Assembly (NCBI GenBank): GCA_016490735.1
Contig: JAEMWC010000123.1
Location: 704,501 to 768,500 of the forward strand
Direction of reading: 5' to 3'
Origin: Pachyseris speciosa
Lineage: Eukaryota > Cnidaria > Anthozoa > Scleractinia > Pachyseridae
DNA: 64,000 nucleotides
Below, one piece after another: positions 21,459 through 33,159 of this stretch (position 1 is the stretch's first letter; each line of letters begins with the position of its first letter). A program made the position numbers and the translations under genes. Under the pieces are notes generated by a model. That model saw only the letters and a program-made list of their open reading frames with translations, did not search any database and had not been told where the DNA came from.

Positions 21459-24358
21459 GTCTAGACATTTTCTGCAAGCGAGTGAAGAAGGTTATTCGAG
21501 ACTTGGCACGTTCTGCCCCTGTTTTCTCTTTTGTACCCTCGACTCTCTACCACTATAGTTCTCATGTACCCTCGGCATCTTTAGTAAAGTGCCCTCGTCA
21601 AATTTCTCCGTGCTTGATTTTTTCTTCAAGGCCTAAATGAGGTTCTTCAAAAGAAACGAAAACACGTGTCAAATGCATCGCTGAGTTATATATAACTGCG
21701 CGGGAATTTTTAAGAACACGAGAGAATTACCTAGTTCTTAAAAATTCCCAGGTGCTTATATTACTGAACAATGTACAAGGAACAAATTGTTTTTTATATC
21801 TTTCATAACACTGAGATTGCGCGTTGGTACACCGCGGATTCTTGGCTAGTCTACCGGTCAAGGTTTACTCACAGGGCCATGCTGTCCGAGCAGTGATGTT
21901 AAGGTCTTCTGTGCTTTGTTTATCGAAGGCATTTTGTAGCATAAATTGAAAACCATCCAACTTTTCATAAAGAGCAGGGGATGTAGCCCCCCGATTTACT
22001 CATGGATTGAGTGGGTGTAACGAGATTTTGGATTGACTTTGTTACGTCCTCACATGCCGAAGTCTAACCATACCTTTCAGCTTGAACGTGCAGCACTTTT
22101 GAACGTTTACTGTATGTGGACGTTTAGCAGTGCAATTACTTTGTTATTTTGTACGTCTTGGCAGAATGTTGTCGACTGTTGTGCTTTTTCGTCCGGATGT
22201 GTTTTGTCGCTGAGATGCTTCCACACATCGTATTTTTGTTTACAGGCGTCAAGTACGTTACAGAGGAACACCACGAAATATTTATAGACACATTATAATG
22301 TCAGGTCAGTAGCAAGAAGAAATCATCTTAAGCAGGATACAGTTAAGTCAAGGTGGAAATTTTACCCGCTCTCGTGAATTAAAGGGCCTGGTGAGATTGA
22401 TAAATCCAAGGAGTCTGAAGCAAGTGGTCCTACGGACATTGAAAGCGGGCTTCTTTGTAGATTCGTGTGGAGTTTGTTTTTGTTTCCTTTGCGTTTGTTT
22501 GTTTGCTTGCTTTGTTTTACCGTAGAACAGCTCTTTCGTTTAGGGTTTTTTCTTATAAATGGTAACAGTTTCACGGTCTTAAATAGTGGTTACCTGGGAG
22601 TGGTTGACCTCAATGAATGGGTGCGGTGGACTCTATTGACTTTTCTGTTCCTTTGTTGTAGATATCAAAGATGCCACGGCGTCTCTTCCTTTGGTGAGAT
22701 ATATATTCTCTTTCATTATTTTAGACGTGTTCTTTTGTTCTATTCCGGAACAGGAACACTCGGAATAGACTCTATTCGTGTTTGTGACCCTGTTCTGTTT
22801 TCGGAATGAATGGTATTCCATTCATTATGCTCCCGGTCTCTTGATTATAGCAGAATGCGGAATACGCAGCATTTCCTTTCTTTTGGCGGCAAAATCGTGC
22901 ACGGCCCGCCAAGGCCGTGACATAGCACCAGGTGATTTGGCACCGGAAGTCAGGTTCGCAGGCTTGGTCCAGACTGTTCTGCGCGCTGACCCCAGGTTAC
23001 CTCCTCTAAGAGTATTTCAAGAACGCACCATTTTTGTGCTGTTTTTATGTCCACATGAAATACACTGTACTATCGACGCTCTCAGTCAGTTACCGAAGAC
23101 GTATCACAAACGTTTCGACTGTTGCGCTGTACTCACGGAATTGATATTTTTATTTATGTTGTCAGGACTTGGCCAATGTACCTCTTGTATCCCATGATCC
23201 TCTGCCACCCATGGATTCAGTGTCAGGCTACAGTCGTCCAATAAGGTATCAGGTGTTTTTCTTTGTATGATTTCACTCTCTAACCACCCATTTATCGAAA
23301 AGATTAGGGAACGTAGTTCCTGGGGTTGTGATCCGTCGTACTTAGCGTTCTATCACGAGTGCCGTTCTCTGATTGACCACGCTACTCGCTATCTACTCTT
23401 TTGTAGATAGTGAGTAGTGGTTGTCAACAAATTGGTGGCCACTTCGCGTTTTCGAAGTGTCTGCGAGGAGGATTTAGATAATTTACTTTAAATAATGTAC
23501 TAGTTTTGAACGACTAGTAGATTTATACTAAAGCAATTAGATTATTCGTTCTCTATGCGTGATTCGGGTAGGTTGGGTGGGGACTGGGCCATAGGCTAAC
23601 CACTTGTCCCTCAAAAACATCAGTTGGTTACCAAAACCAACAGAATGGACTACGAATTACACAGATTAAACTCTATTATTGTTACATAACTCTTCCATTC
23701 TCTGTTGTATAGCAAAACGTAGACGCACGGCACGCCAGAAAAGAAACAAATTTAGTCTAACATCATCCAATTTGAGGTGCTCAAAATTTCAACGTTTTTT
23801 GACGAAAAGAAGTTGTACAATATGGTTAGGTAAATTTTAAGTTTGGGGATCTCGTCATACAGTTGTCCGTTATAACGGGGTTCTGTTCCATACATTTTAC
23901 TGTAACTTCGGCCAGGCTAAAAAATATAGTTCGTTATAACGGGATTCGCTATATAGGAGTTCCACTGTTGTAAAGAAATGTTTGTTGCAACCTTGTGACA
24001 ATTAATGTTAATGAGTTTGCTCTTCACTCTTTTCAGGAGAGTTCCTCTTGACCCGGAAGGCGGTGCTTTGTCCATGTTTTTCCGCTCCCTGCTTCCCTCC
24101 TTCAACACCCAAACACCCAACGCGCAACGCGAACGCTTGGAAGCGAGGCTTGAACAGCCTGTAGAGGGAGCAGAAGGTGGACCCAGGCCTCTGCGGGACA
24201 CAGATCTCGCGCGGGGAGTGGAAAACCTGATGATTGCCATGAGAGAACTGCTAAATACTCTGAGCTACCGGGGCGAACCGGAGGGCGAACAGGGAGATGA
24301 TCCGGGGGAAAATGATAATGCTGAAGATGAATGGGATGACGGAGAAAATGATGGCTGA
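7196..24358 (+). CDS. TCF25: TCF25 (NULP1/Rqc1 family), 23 coding exons, 682 aa
   Basis: Exons: 7196-7339, 9083-9283, 9380-9458, 9811-9883, 11735-11800, 12078-12119, 12285-12328, 12417-12450, 13340-13436, 14844-14943, 15061-15154, 15380-15429, 16012-16054, 16219-16324, 16877-16981, 18568-18597, 19414-19502, 20313-20385, 21242-21327, 22246-22304, 22662-22693, 23166-23245, 24037-24358. All junctions are GT-AG and phases match throughout. The protein starts MSSRVLRKL, as vertebrate TCF25 starts MSRRALRRL. An acidic N terminus is followed by ten lysines at residues 94-103. The TCF25 domain then runs to the end, with family blocks such as [50 protein letters not shown] and MFFRSLLPS, and a D/E-rich tail. 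Length is close to human (676 aa). TCF25 and yeast Rqc1 belong to the ribosome-associated quality control complex with Listerin. A nuclear repressor role has also been reported. No break is seen. Exons 16 (30 bp) and 21 (32 bp) are very small. Confidence 0.95.
8045..8475. repeat. Diverged copy of the 0.4-kb G-run repeat in TCF25 intron 1
   Basis: It starts with a G run followed by TTACTTCCACATATGGGCTATATAGGTA and 'AGGGTATGGTTTTTGGTG'. It is related to the copies at 31180-31595 and 35206-35609 but more degenerate. It ends with a C-rich stretch near 8470. Confidence 0.5.
9993..10172 (+). mobile_element. tRNA-derived SINE in TCF25 intron 4
   Basis: The 5' part has Pol III internal promoter motifs: an A-box-like GTGGTTAGAGCACTGG (10009-10024) and a B-box GGTTCAAATCT about 30 bp later. 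A conserved tail follows, with TAGTCCCTGGTTCAACTCCT and CCAACTGGTTTGCCTCTGGC. This body resembles SINEs common in anthozoan genomes (recognised from memory, not searched). Confidence 0.7.
10176..10480. repeat. Fold-back MITE, copy 1
   Basis: The block ATACCACAAGTTTCTATGGT occurs near 10300 and is inverted near 10455-10475. Its outer part carries GTGCTCTGATTGGTCAATCA. A second copy in the other orientation lies at about 10791-11051. Confidence 0.7.
10751..11668. mobile_element. Fold-back MITE with a second MITE nested in its left arm
   Basis: The outer element starts TTAAGGTGGCTTCTAGCAGT (10751) and ends with the inverse, CTGGTAGGAGCCACCTTAA (11668). The inner arms (ACCTTTAAACTGGTATCAAAG and its inverse) match too. 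The left arm is split after CAAGCACT by the MITE at about 10791-11051. The right arm shows the uninterrupted order (complement of CAAGCACTACTATTTTCATGGA). This gives a clear relative age. Confidence 0.8.
13552..13583. repeat. Poly-A run in TCF25 intron 9
   Basis: An unbroken run of about 32 A residues. An AAAT/AAAAT array follows at about 13722-13783. Confidence 0.9.
14041..14214. repeat. Fold-back MITE, about 73-bp arms, TCF25 intron 9
   Basis: The left arm TACACCTTATTCCAAAATGG...GCCTCGT is inverted as ACGAGGC...CCATTTTGGAATAAGGTGTA, with a loop of about 28 bp and few mismatches. Confidence 0.85.
20577..20664. repeat. CACAGA hexanucleotide microsatellite, TCF25 intron 18
   Basis: A CACAGA/CACACA array of about 15 units with minor variants. 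Confidence 0.95.
20839..21077. mobile_element. MITE with about 45-bp inverted termini and 5-bp target duplication
   Basis: The left end CGTGCATTTCTCAAAACTCC...TTTCGGGCCCGA is matched by the inverted right end TCGGGCCCGAAACG...TTTTGAGAAACAGGCG. CCAGG flanks both sides (20834-20838 and 21078-21082), consistent with a 5-bp target duplication. It lies in TCF25 intron 18. Confidence 0.75.
21372..21459. repeat. ATT trinucleotide microsatellite, TCF25 intron 19
   Basis: An ATT array with a single GTT interruption near the left end. Confidence 0.95.
23333..23600 (+). repeat. Diverged copy of the 2430-2776 fold-back family, TCF25 intron 22
   Basis: It carries GCGTTCTATCACGAGTGCCG, then CGCGTTTTCGAAGTGTCTGC and TAGATTATTCG in the same order as the reference copy. 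The ATG is lost (ATTGG in place of ATGG near 23430). The terminal palindrome is truncated. Confidence 0.7.
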
Positions 24359-26056
24359 GAAGCTTCATAAACTCGCCTAGCTTTCAAATCAGTGTTCTGT
24401 CATCTTAGCCAGTGCAAGCTAACCGTCTAGCATGGTACACCTTCGGTCCGTGATATTTGACAATTATTCCACGAGCGCGCATCGGATATGAGAGGGTTTC
24501 AGCCAACTAGGCGTTAAAAGCAGCTCGGTGGCTATAATCATCCCATATCCTACAACCACGAGTGGAGTAATGGTTGTATTAAAAGCAAATGCAAAATATC
24601 GGTGGATCTTGCTAATTTCATTTTGCAAGAAAGACTAGACGACGACTTAATGGGCGCCATTTGCCGGCCATGGTATAATGGCTGATATTCCACGACCGCT
24701 AAGCCAATCAAAACTCAGGAACTGCATTATCCAATGATCCAGCTTTTTTAACGCAAAACATTTGTTTGGAGCAGGGAGAAAGGTAGACCATTCTCTGCTC
24801 CATCTCCTTTAAGGAAAGTCTAATACTCGGGTTGAGACTGTGTACTTTTAGAAACTTTGACAAAATTATGTGTGGAGGCCCAGAATCAAGGCCAACACAA
24901 TCTATCCTTCTGCAAGGAGAGCAATAAACGAATGTCTTCTGGTGCTGGACATGGCTCTAGTAGTTTCTTATGGAGTAAACTCCTTGACAGTGAAACGATT
25001 TGTATATGAGCAAGCCCGATATAAGGATGACAAACCCCTTTCTCTGTAGCATCTCTTCTTATTCATGATGCGTAAGCATTGTTTCATACCCTTGTAATAA
25101 ATCAGGATTTCTCAAACATATGCAGTAAAAGATTCCAGCTGCTTAGTCAAGTACCAGTGTCACTATAGCTCTTCTCGGTAAAGTGACCGTGCTGGTATTT
25201 TTTAAAAATCGTATTTGTTTAACATACCGTAATTTTGCCGGAAGTGGAGACGTGTTTTCATCTAGATGTATCGCCCTGCATAGGAAAAGGCGATCAGTTA
25301 TTTTTATTTTGAAGCAGGGCTTAGTAACATTTGTTCATTCTGAAGTATGTAAAAAAGTAAAGGTAAAAAAACTTTACTTATACACGGTTACAATTTAAAT
25401 GTGTAAATTAATGCTGCCCGGCCTTATCAGCCGTTTAGCTTCAACTACAAGTATCCCCTGCAGTTCAATCCAAACAAACTTCATTTCTCAAGCTGAGGCG
25501 TCCAAATCTGCTTCCAATTTCAATTTCAAGAGCTGTTTGGAAATTGAAAGGAAACCCAAACTGGAATCGTCTCATATTCTTGAAACGAACCATAAAGGAA
25601 AGAGCACAAAAGTAGAAAACGAGAGCAAGAAGAAGGGCCATAACCCAACGGGGGGTGAATGAAGAAACAAGTTGATCCCGCACATGATACAAGAACGCAG
25701 AGAATCAACTACTTAATACTGTTTTTAAAGCCTGGCATTATAATTACTGGCCGTCCTATCTTAAGCTTGACATTCATAATCCTACACGGACACTGAGGTC
25801 TTCGACAGAAACGACGTTAAAAGTACCTCTCGAGTCGTGATCCTTCCCCTGATTCATGTCCCTGCTACACGTTCCAGCTAGATAACCCCTAATGTGCACA
25901 GTTTATAAATGTGTCCCTGCTACGTTTTGCAGCAACGTGTTCCTGCAACAAATCCCCTCGTGTGGGTCCACCTTAAAGACGGGACGAAATACATGAGAAG
26001 CATAATCCGTCGGGGACGAACTTGGACAAACATACGTTGCGCGTCTGTTTAGTTCG
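24359..26056. other. TCF25 3' flank and intergenic DNA
   Basis: Candidate poly(A) signals follow the stop codon (AATAAA at 24923-24928 and another near 25098). The rest holds no recognisable gene. The open frames at 25183-25398 and 25399-25662 have no family features. Confidence 0.5.
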
Positions 26057-26057
26057 A

Positions 26058-26088
<31 letters not shown>

Positions 26089-26193
26089 GCATCGAGACGA
26101 ACTATCCGCTTTAGTACGTCTTGAAAGAAGACGCGCTAAACAAAATAGTTCGTCTTGACGCATAATGCGTCTTATGCCCGTCTTTATACTAGT
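26057..26193. repeat. Fold-back MITE
   Basis: ACTAGTATAAAGACGGGCAC...GCATTATGC on the left is inverted as GCATAATGCG...GCCCGTCTTTATACTAGT on the right. An inner pair (CGAGACGAACTAT / ATAGTTCGTCTTG) extends the hairpin. Confidence 0.85.
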
Positions 26194-27775
26194 GGAACTA
26201 AAAAGACGCACTACAAATGTTTTCCAAAGTTCGTTCCAGACGGATTATGCGTCTCTAGTATAAAAACGGCCAATACCATTCTTAACAGTCAAGCATGCAC
26301 CTGTCAAAGGCATTTTTAAGTACCTTATGGTGTTTGAAGTCTGTTTAAAGTGGTGTTTTTATAAGCTAGAAGAAGTTCATCTGTTCGGATTCCGTAGCTG
26401 AAATTTTAATTGCCCGAAAAATTTGTTAGGGAACAAAATCTTCCTTTGAGAAAATGCAAGCGGCTGAAATGAACTTTCCAAGAACTTTCTAGCCGACGTT
26501 TTTCACTGCCAAAAACGGCAATTACCACCTTTTCGAAAATCTCAGGGGCTATGATTTCCCAATTGTGACTCTTTTAGGCCATGTTTTTATTACGAAAATC
26601 CGAGTGCACTCTTTAATCGTCGCCGAAAGCACAAGGCGAATTACCCTCCACGGAACAGATATCTACAGAAAACTTGTCGTTGGGTGCCCCTGATTAGGGA
26701 GCCAAGAAACGAGGACACGACGGCAACGAAAACGTCATTTCAAAATATATCTTCTCGTTATTGTAGCACTTTCGGGATTATTCCAATTTGTTCAACTTGT
26801 AAAATGTCAGCGAACTATTCAGGAACTAAATTTCTATGAACGGCGTTAAAGTGAAAAAAAAAAAAAGAAAGAAAAGTACTAGTTTGCATCATGTGCTCAC
26901 GTTTTCGCCAAAACCTAAAATTTTCATTTCACGTTGTTGTTTTGCAGAGGGCGGCAAAGAAATGTACCAAAATGTAAAACGCACGTGCTCATTTTGGTGA
27001 CGTCAGTCGTTGACGTTCCCCTCCTCGTTTCTTAAAGTCCCTCCTTTCAGTAAAGCACGCGGGAAGTTTGGAGGGCACGAAAGATGCGTAAGAGTTGCTC
27101 GAGGAGTAGCCAAGAGCTGAACTCTAGCTTCTTGAGGTCCTTGAGTGCTCTCCAAACTAGCCTGTTCCAGGTTCTCAGATATTTGGGGCGACCGTGAGAG
27201 AACGAGTGAAGAAAATTTAGTGGGGATTTCTTCCCTCGTTCTTCGATCGTTGTTTCGTGTTTCGCTCTTCGCTTGCCCAAATATCTAAAAGCCTGCAACA
27301 GACTATCTCCAAACTTCCTAAGTGCTTCATAAATAGTCAGATAGGATATTTGTTTAGTAGAGGGTAAATTTGACCCTACAAAAGACAGAATCATTTGTAA
27401 AATACATGAATAACGCAAGTGTTACGCTTGCCTTTGGAGCTTTCCGTAACGTTTCCTAACTAAGGAGTGGTTTATAATTCATTTTCCGATTTCAGTGGCT
27501 CGTCAGCCACTTTGATCATATCTTCTACACTTCGCTTGAGTTTGCTACTTGGAAAACGAATCTCCCTTTTCTTCTACGTAAAATCTCCTTTTAGTCCTTT
27601 TATGGAGACGCTATTGTGAATTTTCTCAATTAGTCGATAAAATGATAAAACCGGTGCTAATAAAACCGGTGCTAATATAGTGCGCCTTAACCAGTTATCG
27701 CCATTATTAAGCAATTACACAGCATCAAGGAAAGAGTCCTTTGCTTGTCCTTCGCCCTTTTTCCTATTTGTATCG
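26194..27775. other. Intergenic DNA without recognised gene
   Basis: A 123-codon minus-strand open frame (27418-27047) is the longest here and shows no known motif. A short duplication, AAAACCGGTGCTAATA, is seen at about 27645-27680. Confidence 0.4.
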
Positions 27776-27947
27776 GGTAATCACATGATTTCGAGTGCAA
27801 CTTGGAATAAATAAGCACGAGTAAATTTTTTCAAAGACTCACAAAATTGCACGAGCCCGTAAGGCGAGTGCAATTCAGTTGTGGTCTTTGAAAAAAATTA
27901 CAAGTGTTTATTTATTCCAAATTGCAAGAGAAAAATCATGTAATTAC
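27776..27947. repeat. Fold-back MITE
   Basis: GTAATCACATGATTTCGAGTGC...GGAATAAATAA is inverted as TTATTTATTCCAAATTGCA...AATCATGTAATTAC. The central part (TTTTTTCAAAGAC / GTCTTTGAAAAAA) also pairs. Confidence 0.8.
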
Positions 27948-28842
27948 TTATTAATAATACACATGAAAAAATTGCGAGATAGCTTCTTAATTTTACAGAA
28001 GCAACGCAACGCAGGTGAATCAAAACAACTGTTTTCTCAATGTTTTTAAGTGTTTTTTAGCTGTAAAAACCGGCTAAACAATTACAGGCCATAGCTATAA
28101 GGCTACTTTGTTTGCCAAGTGTCAATCAAGCGCTGTAATCATTACCTTCAGGCTTTCTGGTTCGTAATCTTTGCCTTGTTTGTCCTTGTTTGTTTATTTA
28201 TCTCGGCGTAAAATCACTCCAGTGTGGTGTTGAATTCAACGGACTCGTAATTCCAAGTACGTCGGTAATTCCCTTCTCTGGACCGCCAAAAAACAGTGCT
28301 TTTCGTAGCCGTTTCTCCTTTTTAGAGCTGTTTTGCAGCTTCTCTGCTGTTATTGCGGAGAAAGAAAACCTGCTCAAAAAGGCAAATTTCGCTCGCAGAG
28401 CTTCAGACTTTGCGCCATTCAATGGCCGCGTTTGATTGGCTCAATTTCAGTTCCTTTGTTTATTAACCAATCAGAATGGTCTGTTACTTACCTCTTTTTT
28501 TGCACTGAATTACCTTTTTTCTGCACCATGTTTCCTAAAAACTGCATTTCTCTTAGCCAATCAGAATCGAGAAATTTTGTATATTATTAAAAGTTTTAAT
28601 ACGACTCTTTTAATTTTGCAAGCAGAAAGCAAATTTATTTGTAACATCTCGAAAGGAAAGCATAAGCAAGGGTGTTGCACTTCTCACTAATACTCAAGGG
28701 TTTGAGTTTTAAACAATATTTTTTAATATTTTTCTAGCTTCTGAGATAGACCAGAGTCTCGCATAAACGACAGCTAAAAAAAAGTTTCCGACTGGACAAA
28801 TCGAAGGAAAAGCCTGTGTTGAAGCATGTTGAGACCTATTTA

Positions 28843-30177
28843 ATGATGAACTCAAGGCTTCTTGATTTAACTGACCAGAAACTGGACGAACTTGATGAAA
28901 ACGCCAACCTTACATTACTACAGTCTTCGGATGACGACAATTCTTCCGAAGATGACGTCAAACCGATTTCGAGCCAACACGAACTTCAGTCGTTGCCTGG
29001 TAATTCGTCGATGTGACAAGCAGTAATGAATATCGTCAACTACATCGAAGGTGTTGGCTTCCTCGCCCTGCCTTACACTTTGAGGAAAGGAGGAATTGTA
29101 GCGATAGTGTCGCTCATGGTCACTCCAATTCTTCTCTGCTATACCCAGAAAACGGCAATCGAATGCCTATATGACAAAAAAAGAAGAAACAGAATTCGTG
29201 CAAGGTCAACACTTAAAGACTTAGGTGACATACTATTTCCTAAATTTGGCGGTTACTTCGTGTATGGCTGTATCCAGTTTGATGTATTTTTCCTTTCAGT
29301 ATCTTACCTCACCTTGAGTGGGTCGCTCATGTACCACGCCCTTCCAGAGGTACCCATCACCCAGTTCCAATGGACATGCATCATTGGCTTACTTGTGTTA
29401 CCAACAACGTTCCTCAAGTCCCTCTCAAAAATCGCCTGGTTAAGCACAATCAGTATATTTTCTATGGCAACAGCTGCAGTTACTGTTGTATGGTATGGAG
29501 CCTGGCACGCTCGTGAGTGGGACCTGGGCATTACTCTGTTTTGGAACACTGAAGGCGTGTTTATTGCGGTGGCAATTATTCTGTATAGTTACGCATCGTT
29601 GCCAATCTTACCTCACGTCGAAGAAAGCATGGTCGAAAAAGGGAAATTTAGCAGAGCACTAGCTTTAGCTCATGTCATAAATCTATTGATGAAATTACTT
29701 TTCTCTCTCTTTGGCTTTCTGTCGTTTGGTGCCAACACAAACGAGGCTATACTTAATAATCTTCCACCAGGGCCTGTTCACCTCGCCGTGAGCTGTGTCT
29801 TTGTTATAAGCTGCATATTTTCTTATGTACTCGCACTGTATCCTACGATCGAGGCCCTCGAAAGTTTTACCTCACGTATTCATGATAGTACAATTCCCAG
29901 CTCTTTAACATATGCATTGGTTCGAATTTCTCTGGTTCTTTCAACAGTTGCCATGGCTTTTTTATTGCCACATTTTGCACTTATTGTATCCTTTGTTGGG
30001 AGTTTCAACGTACCGTTTGTGCATTTCATTTTCCCGTGTGCTGTGCATTTGAAGCTGAGATTTCAGCAGCTTAAGACAAGTCAAGTATTTATCGACGTGT
30101 GTTTAATAGTTTTTGGTGTAATAGCGACAGTGTTGGGAACTGTTTTTTCAGCCAAGGCTCTAGTTCAAGACTTTTAA
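28843..30177 (+). CDS. SLC32/VIAAT-like vesicular amino-acid transporter, interrupted by an in-frame TGA
   Basis: A single-exon frame of 444 codons encodes an AAAP/SLC32-type transporter. A hydrophilic acidic N-terminal segment (codons 1-57, with SSDDDNSSEDD) is followed by about nine to eleven hydrophobic helices. TM1 has NIVNYIEGVGFLALPY, matching the N-x-x-N-x-I-x-G-x-x-x-L-x-L-P-Y signature of vesicular GABA/glycine transporters, and LLPHFALIVSFVGSF lies near the C-terminal end. Codon 58 (29014-29016) is TGA, just before QAVMNIVNY. Vertebrate VGAT has tryptophan at the equivalent place (AWEAGWNV), so a TGG-to-TGA change is likely. Downstream everything is open. Translation could start at ATG 29026 (383 aa, TM1 largely intact). 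ATG 28843 is the first in-frame Met, though the frame is open back to 28750. Members of this family carry amino acids into vesicles using the proton gradient. The substrate here is unknown. Status is uncertain: young pseudogene, allele, sequencing error, or internal start. Confidence 0.8.
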
Positions 30178-31179
30178 ACTGAAAGGTGGTCGGCCATTGA
30201 TAGAGTCTACATTACAGGTCGTACAGTGTGCAGGGGTCATTTGTAATTTGCAATGTTGTAAATGTAATTTAACAGTTGTAAGTGTAATTAAATTAAGAGT
30301 TGTAAATTAAAAGCTTTCTAAGTAAAGTACATGGGGTACATGAGAATTTGAGTGAAATTTTAAGGAGTTTGAAGAAGGGATTGAAACGGGAAAAATGCCG
30401 GTTTTGAAACACCACCAGACAGTTGACACACCACAAGGGCATTGCAGGTTGCTGGGGGAACTGTTTGGTACGCGTGTCCGTCCACTAATTTCTAACGTCA
30501 AATTCCAATTTTAAACCTTCATGCGACCTTCAATATTTCCTATTTCCCTCAAATTAACTAATCCTTTGAGAAAAATTATCTTTTCCCAAATACGCCCAAA
30601 AATCACCAAAAAAATCACAAAATATTGCATGAGCAGAGGGAGTAATTAACATTAAATCCGCCATGTTAAGCGACCTATAAACTGTGTTCAGGTATATCCC
30701 CGCCTTTAAGTTTACGTTTCGTAAAACTTGTAGCTCAACTATGATTTTCAGGGGAACGAAAGGGTACAGTTTTCCCAGCAGTTTCGTGGAAACAAATACT
30801 CTGAATATTAATACTGTAAGCTAAGGCTTTCTGGAGAGTGAGGAATCGGCTAAAGAATCCAAAAAGATAAAAATTGTGTCAGTCAATAGCGCAGTGCCTC
30901 CAGTTTGGCGAGAAAAAGATTGACAAAAGATGGTGTCGTTTTAGTTCCAATGGTAGTGCTGTGTTATCTGTAAATATAGTGCTCGCAAAGTTGCTCATAG
31001 TAAGCATCGTGCATATAAAGCCGCAGATAGTTTCAGAACCCAAAATGGAAGAGGTGCGATTGCGTGCGTTGAAGAAGTAACGACATGCATCAATGCCTTC
31101 GTTATGAGGTAGTGGCTTAAATGTTGTACAGCCACCATATAACAGCCTTGTCATGCACAACTCCTTTCTGTATCAGGTT
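30178..31179. other. Intergenic DNA downstream of the transporter
   Basis: An AT-rich transporter 3' flank, with no AATAAA that I could single out with confidence. No other gene is recognised. Confidence 0.4.
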
Positions 31180-31595
31180 CCCCGGTTTGGGGGGGGGGGG
31201 GGGAGGGTACTGCCTCATGTGGGCTATATAGGTATGTGCGGCCCCAAAGGGTATGGTTTTTTAGCCGTTTTGGTCTGAAATAGGGTATCAATTTTGACCA
31301 TTTTGGTCTGAAATGGGGTATGGTTTGTGCACTCTTGTCTTGAATTCGGTATGTTTTTCAGAAGGAGCTACTTCTTTATCTTTAACCGATAAGACCATCA
31401 ACAAAAGTACTTTTTTGTCTTTTAATTATGTTTACGCCAGCTGTGACGTGAAACAGGTCTGAAATAGGGTATCAAATTTTTGGTCAGGTCTGAAATAGGG
31501 TAGGGAAAATCTAAGATTTTGGTCTGAAATAGGGTAAGGGTTTCGGGAAGCGGGCCGCACACCCCCACCCAATTTTTCTGGGAGTACTCCCCGGG
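31180..31595. mobile_element. 0.4-kb repeat with G-run/C-run ends and internal GGTCTGAAATAGGGTA motifs, copy 1
   Basis: It starts with a long G run followed by GGGTACTGCC and ends ...GGGAGTACTCCCCGGG, so the termini are inverted. Inside, GGTCTGAAAT(A/G)GGGTA recurs about six times. The same order is seen at 35206-35609 with clear identity, so this is a dispersed element, not a local satellite. Confidence 0.75.
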
Positions 31596-31689
31596 ATCAG
31601 ATTACCTACATGTGGAAGCAGTTATCAGCCGTCAATCTTCCTCCAGTTTGGCTCAGTTTCGCTCTCGTTTGAACGGTGTGGAGTTTGTA

Positions 31690-31926
31690 GGGTGCCAGTG
31701 TATGAACTGTAAATACTAGGACTAGCTGCTTTTTAATTATTTTATATTCATAATTCTGGATTCATTTTAGCGATATATTTTTTAATGTAATCAGTAATTG
31801 TACAGTAAGTAGTAATGTTATTGTAAATAGTCGTGCGTTTTTAACACTGATGAGCCCCTGGCTCGGGAGATTGGGTAACCACTCTCTACGTTTACGACTT
31901 TAAATAAAGATACCATACCATACCAT
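31690..31926 (+). mobile_element. LINE-type 3' end with (ACCAT)n tail
   Basis: A non-coding 3' segment ends in ACTTTAAATAAAGATACCAT followed by ACCAT repeats. A stem (GAGCCCCTGGCTC) lies upstream. Short tandem tails after an AATAAAG motif are typical of L2/CR1-like LINE 3' ends. No reverse-transcriptase codons remain. Confidence 0.5.
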
Positions 31927-31929
31927 GAG

Positions 31930-33126
31930 GTATGACGTCAAGAGTAACGAGAATAGCATTGAACATTAGGCAGTTGACCTAGATTTTCGAGTCTTGTTAA
32001 AGAAGTGAGTAGTGTCTTCTATGATAGACCGCGAGCGGTCGTCCTTTGTTCCTCAGAGCCACGCGGGGTGCGCGAACGCATTTTACCGTGACGCAAAAGA
32101 AAAATACACTCTTTTTTTATGAGAATATATTTTATAAGAATATCAAGGTTGAAATTTGCGAGATTTTAAGAATATTTTAAGAATAAATCTGAGGCTGAAA
32201 TTGTGAAAAGAATATAATTTCGTGCGTTGAAAATCTGTAAATACCATATAATGATATGTTTTTACTAAACGTTTTACTTTAACTAGTTAACTTTACTTTA
32301 ATTAGTTATGAGTGTAAGAGACTGCTCGCAGTCTACTTCTATGAACGATTGTGTAGACTGTACGAGATGATAGTCTACCTGAAACTGTGAGATACGTGCC
32401 GTCGGATGTGTATTACTAGAAACTATAGGGCGTCCAGGGTTTCCCTGTTTGCCGCTGTGTATTTCTGGTCTCTTTGGATCGGTCTCTATTAAAGACGTTT
32501 GGTATCATCGTCCGTGATTTGGTCAGGGTCTACGCGTTGTACATAAAGACGTATGTTTTTTGGATGTCATCGGTAATGTCATTACAGTATATGTCTCTGA
32601 AGTTTTGTAGTATTTGGTGTCGTTGAGTTGTCGTAGGGCATTCGTCGATGTACCAAGCCCCGTTCCGTCGTAACGACTAAACCTGATCCTATAGCATGTA
32701 CGAAAAGCCTAGATAGGGGTCAAACACTTGAACCCACAGGAATTACAGCAATGGGAAAGAAGAAATTTAATGTGTACCTTTCTCTCCGTTTTCATGGCAT
32801 CATTCATGTAGTTTTCAAATTTCATTTTATTTTACTTAATATTATTGACGTTAGCGTTTTAGCCTGCTTACACATAACCATATATGAGTATCATATAATA
32901 TCCGCAATTTATTTTACTGAATTGCAACGACGTTTTGCCTAAGGGTCATAATCTGCAACACCGTAATGAAGGAAGGCTGCACCTCCCGAAATATTCGTTT
33001 TAAATATATGTTCCTCGCCATGGCCACGTAACGAGCCTTTTTGGCTCGATTACCGGCCGCTGTTCGGGCTACGAGTAGCATAAGCACTATCTGCTCTTAG
33101 AGCAAATGCCGAAAAAAAATATAGTT

Positions 33127-33159
<33 letters not shown>

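Noticed and set aside
29000..29023. A 24-nt micro-intron (GTAATT...GCAG) that would remove the TGA of the transporter in frame
   Set aside because: It is far below the size of spliceosomal introns and has no branch site or polypyrimidine tract.
31850..31880. CTGATGAGCCCCTGGCTCGGGAGA as a second hammerhead type
   Set aside because: There is no GAAA box after the stem. It is a simple stem-loop in a LINE 3' end.
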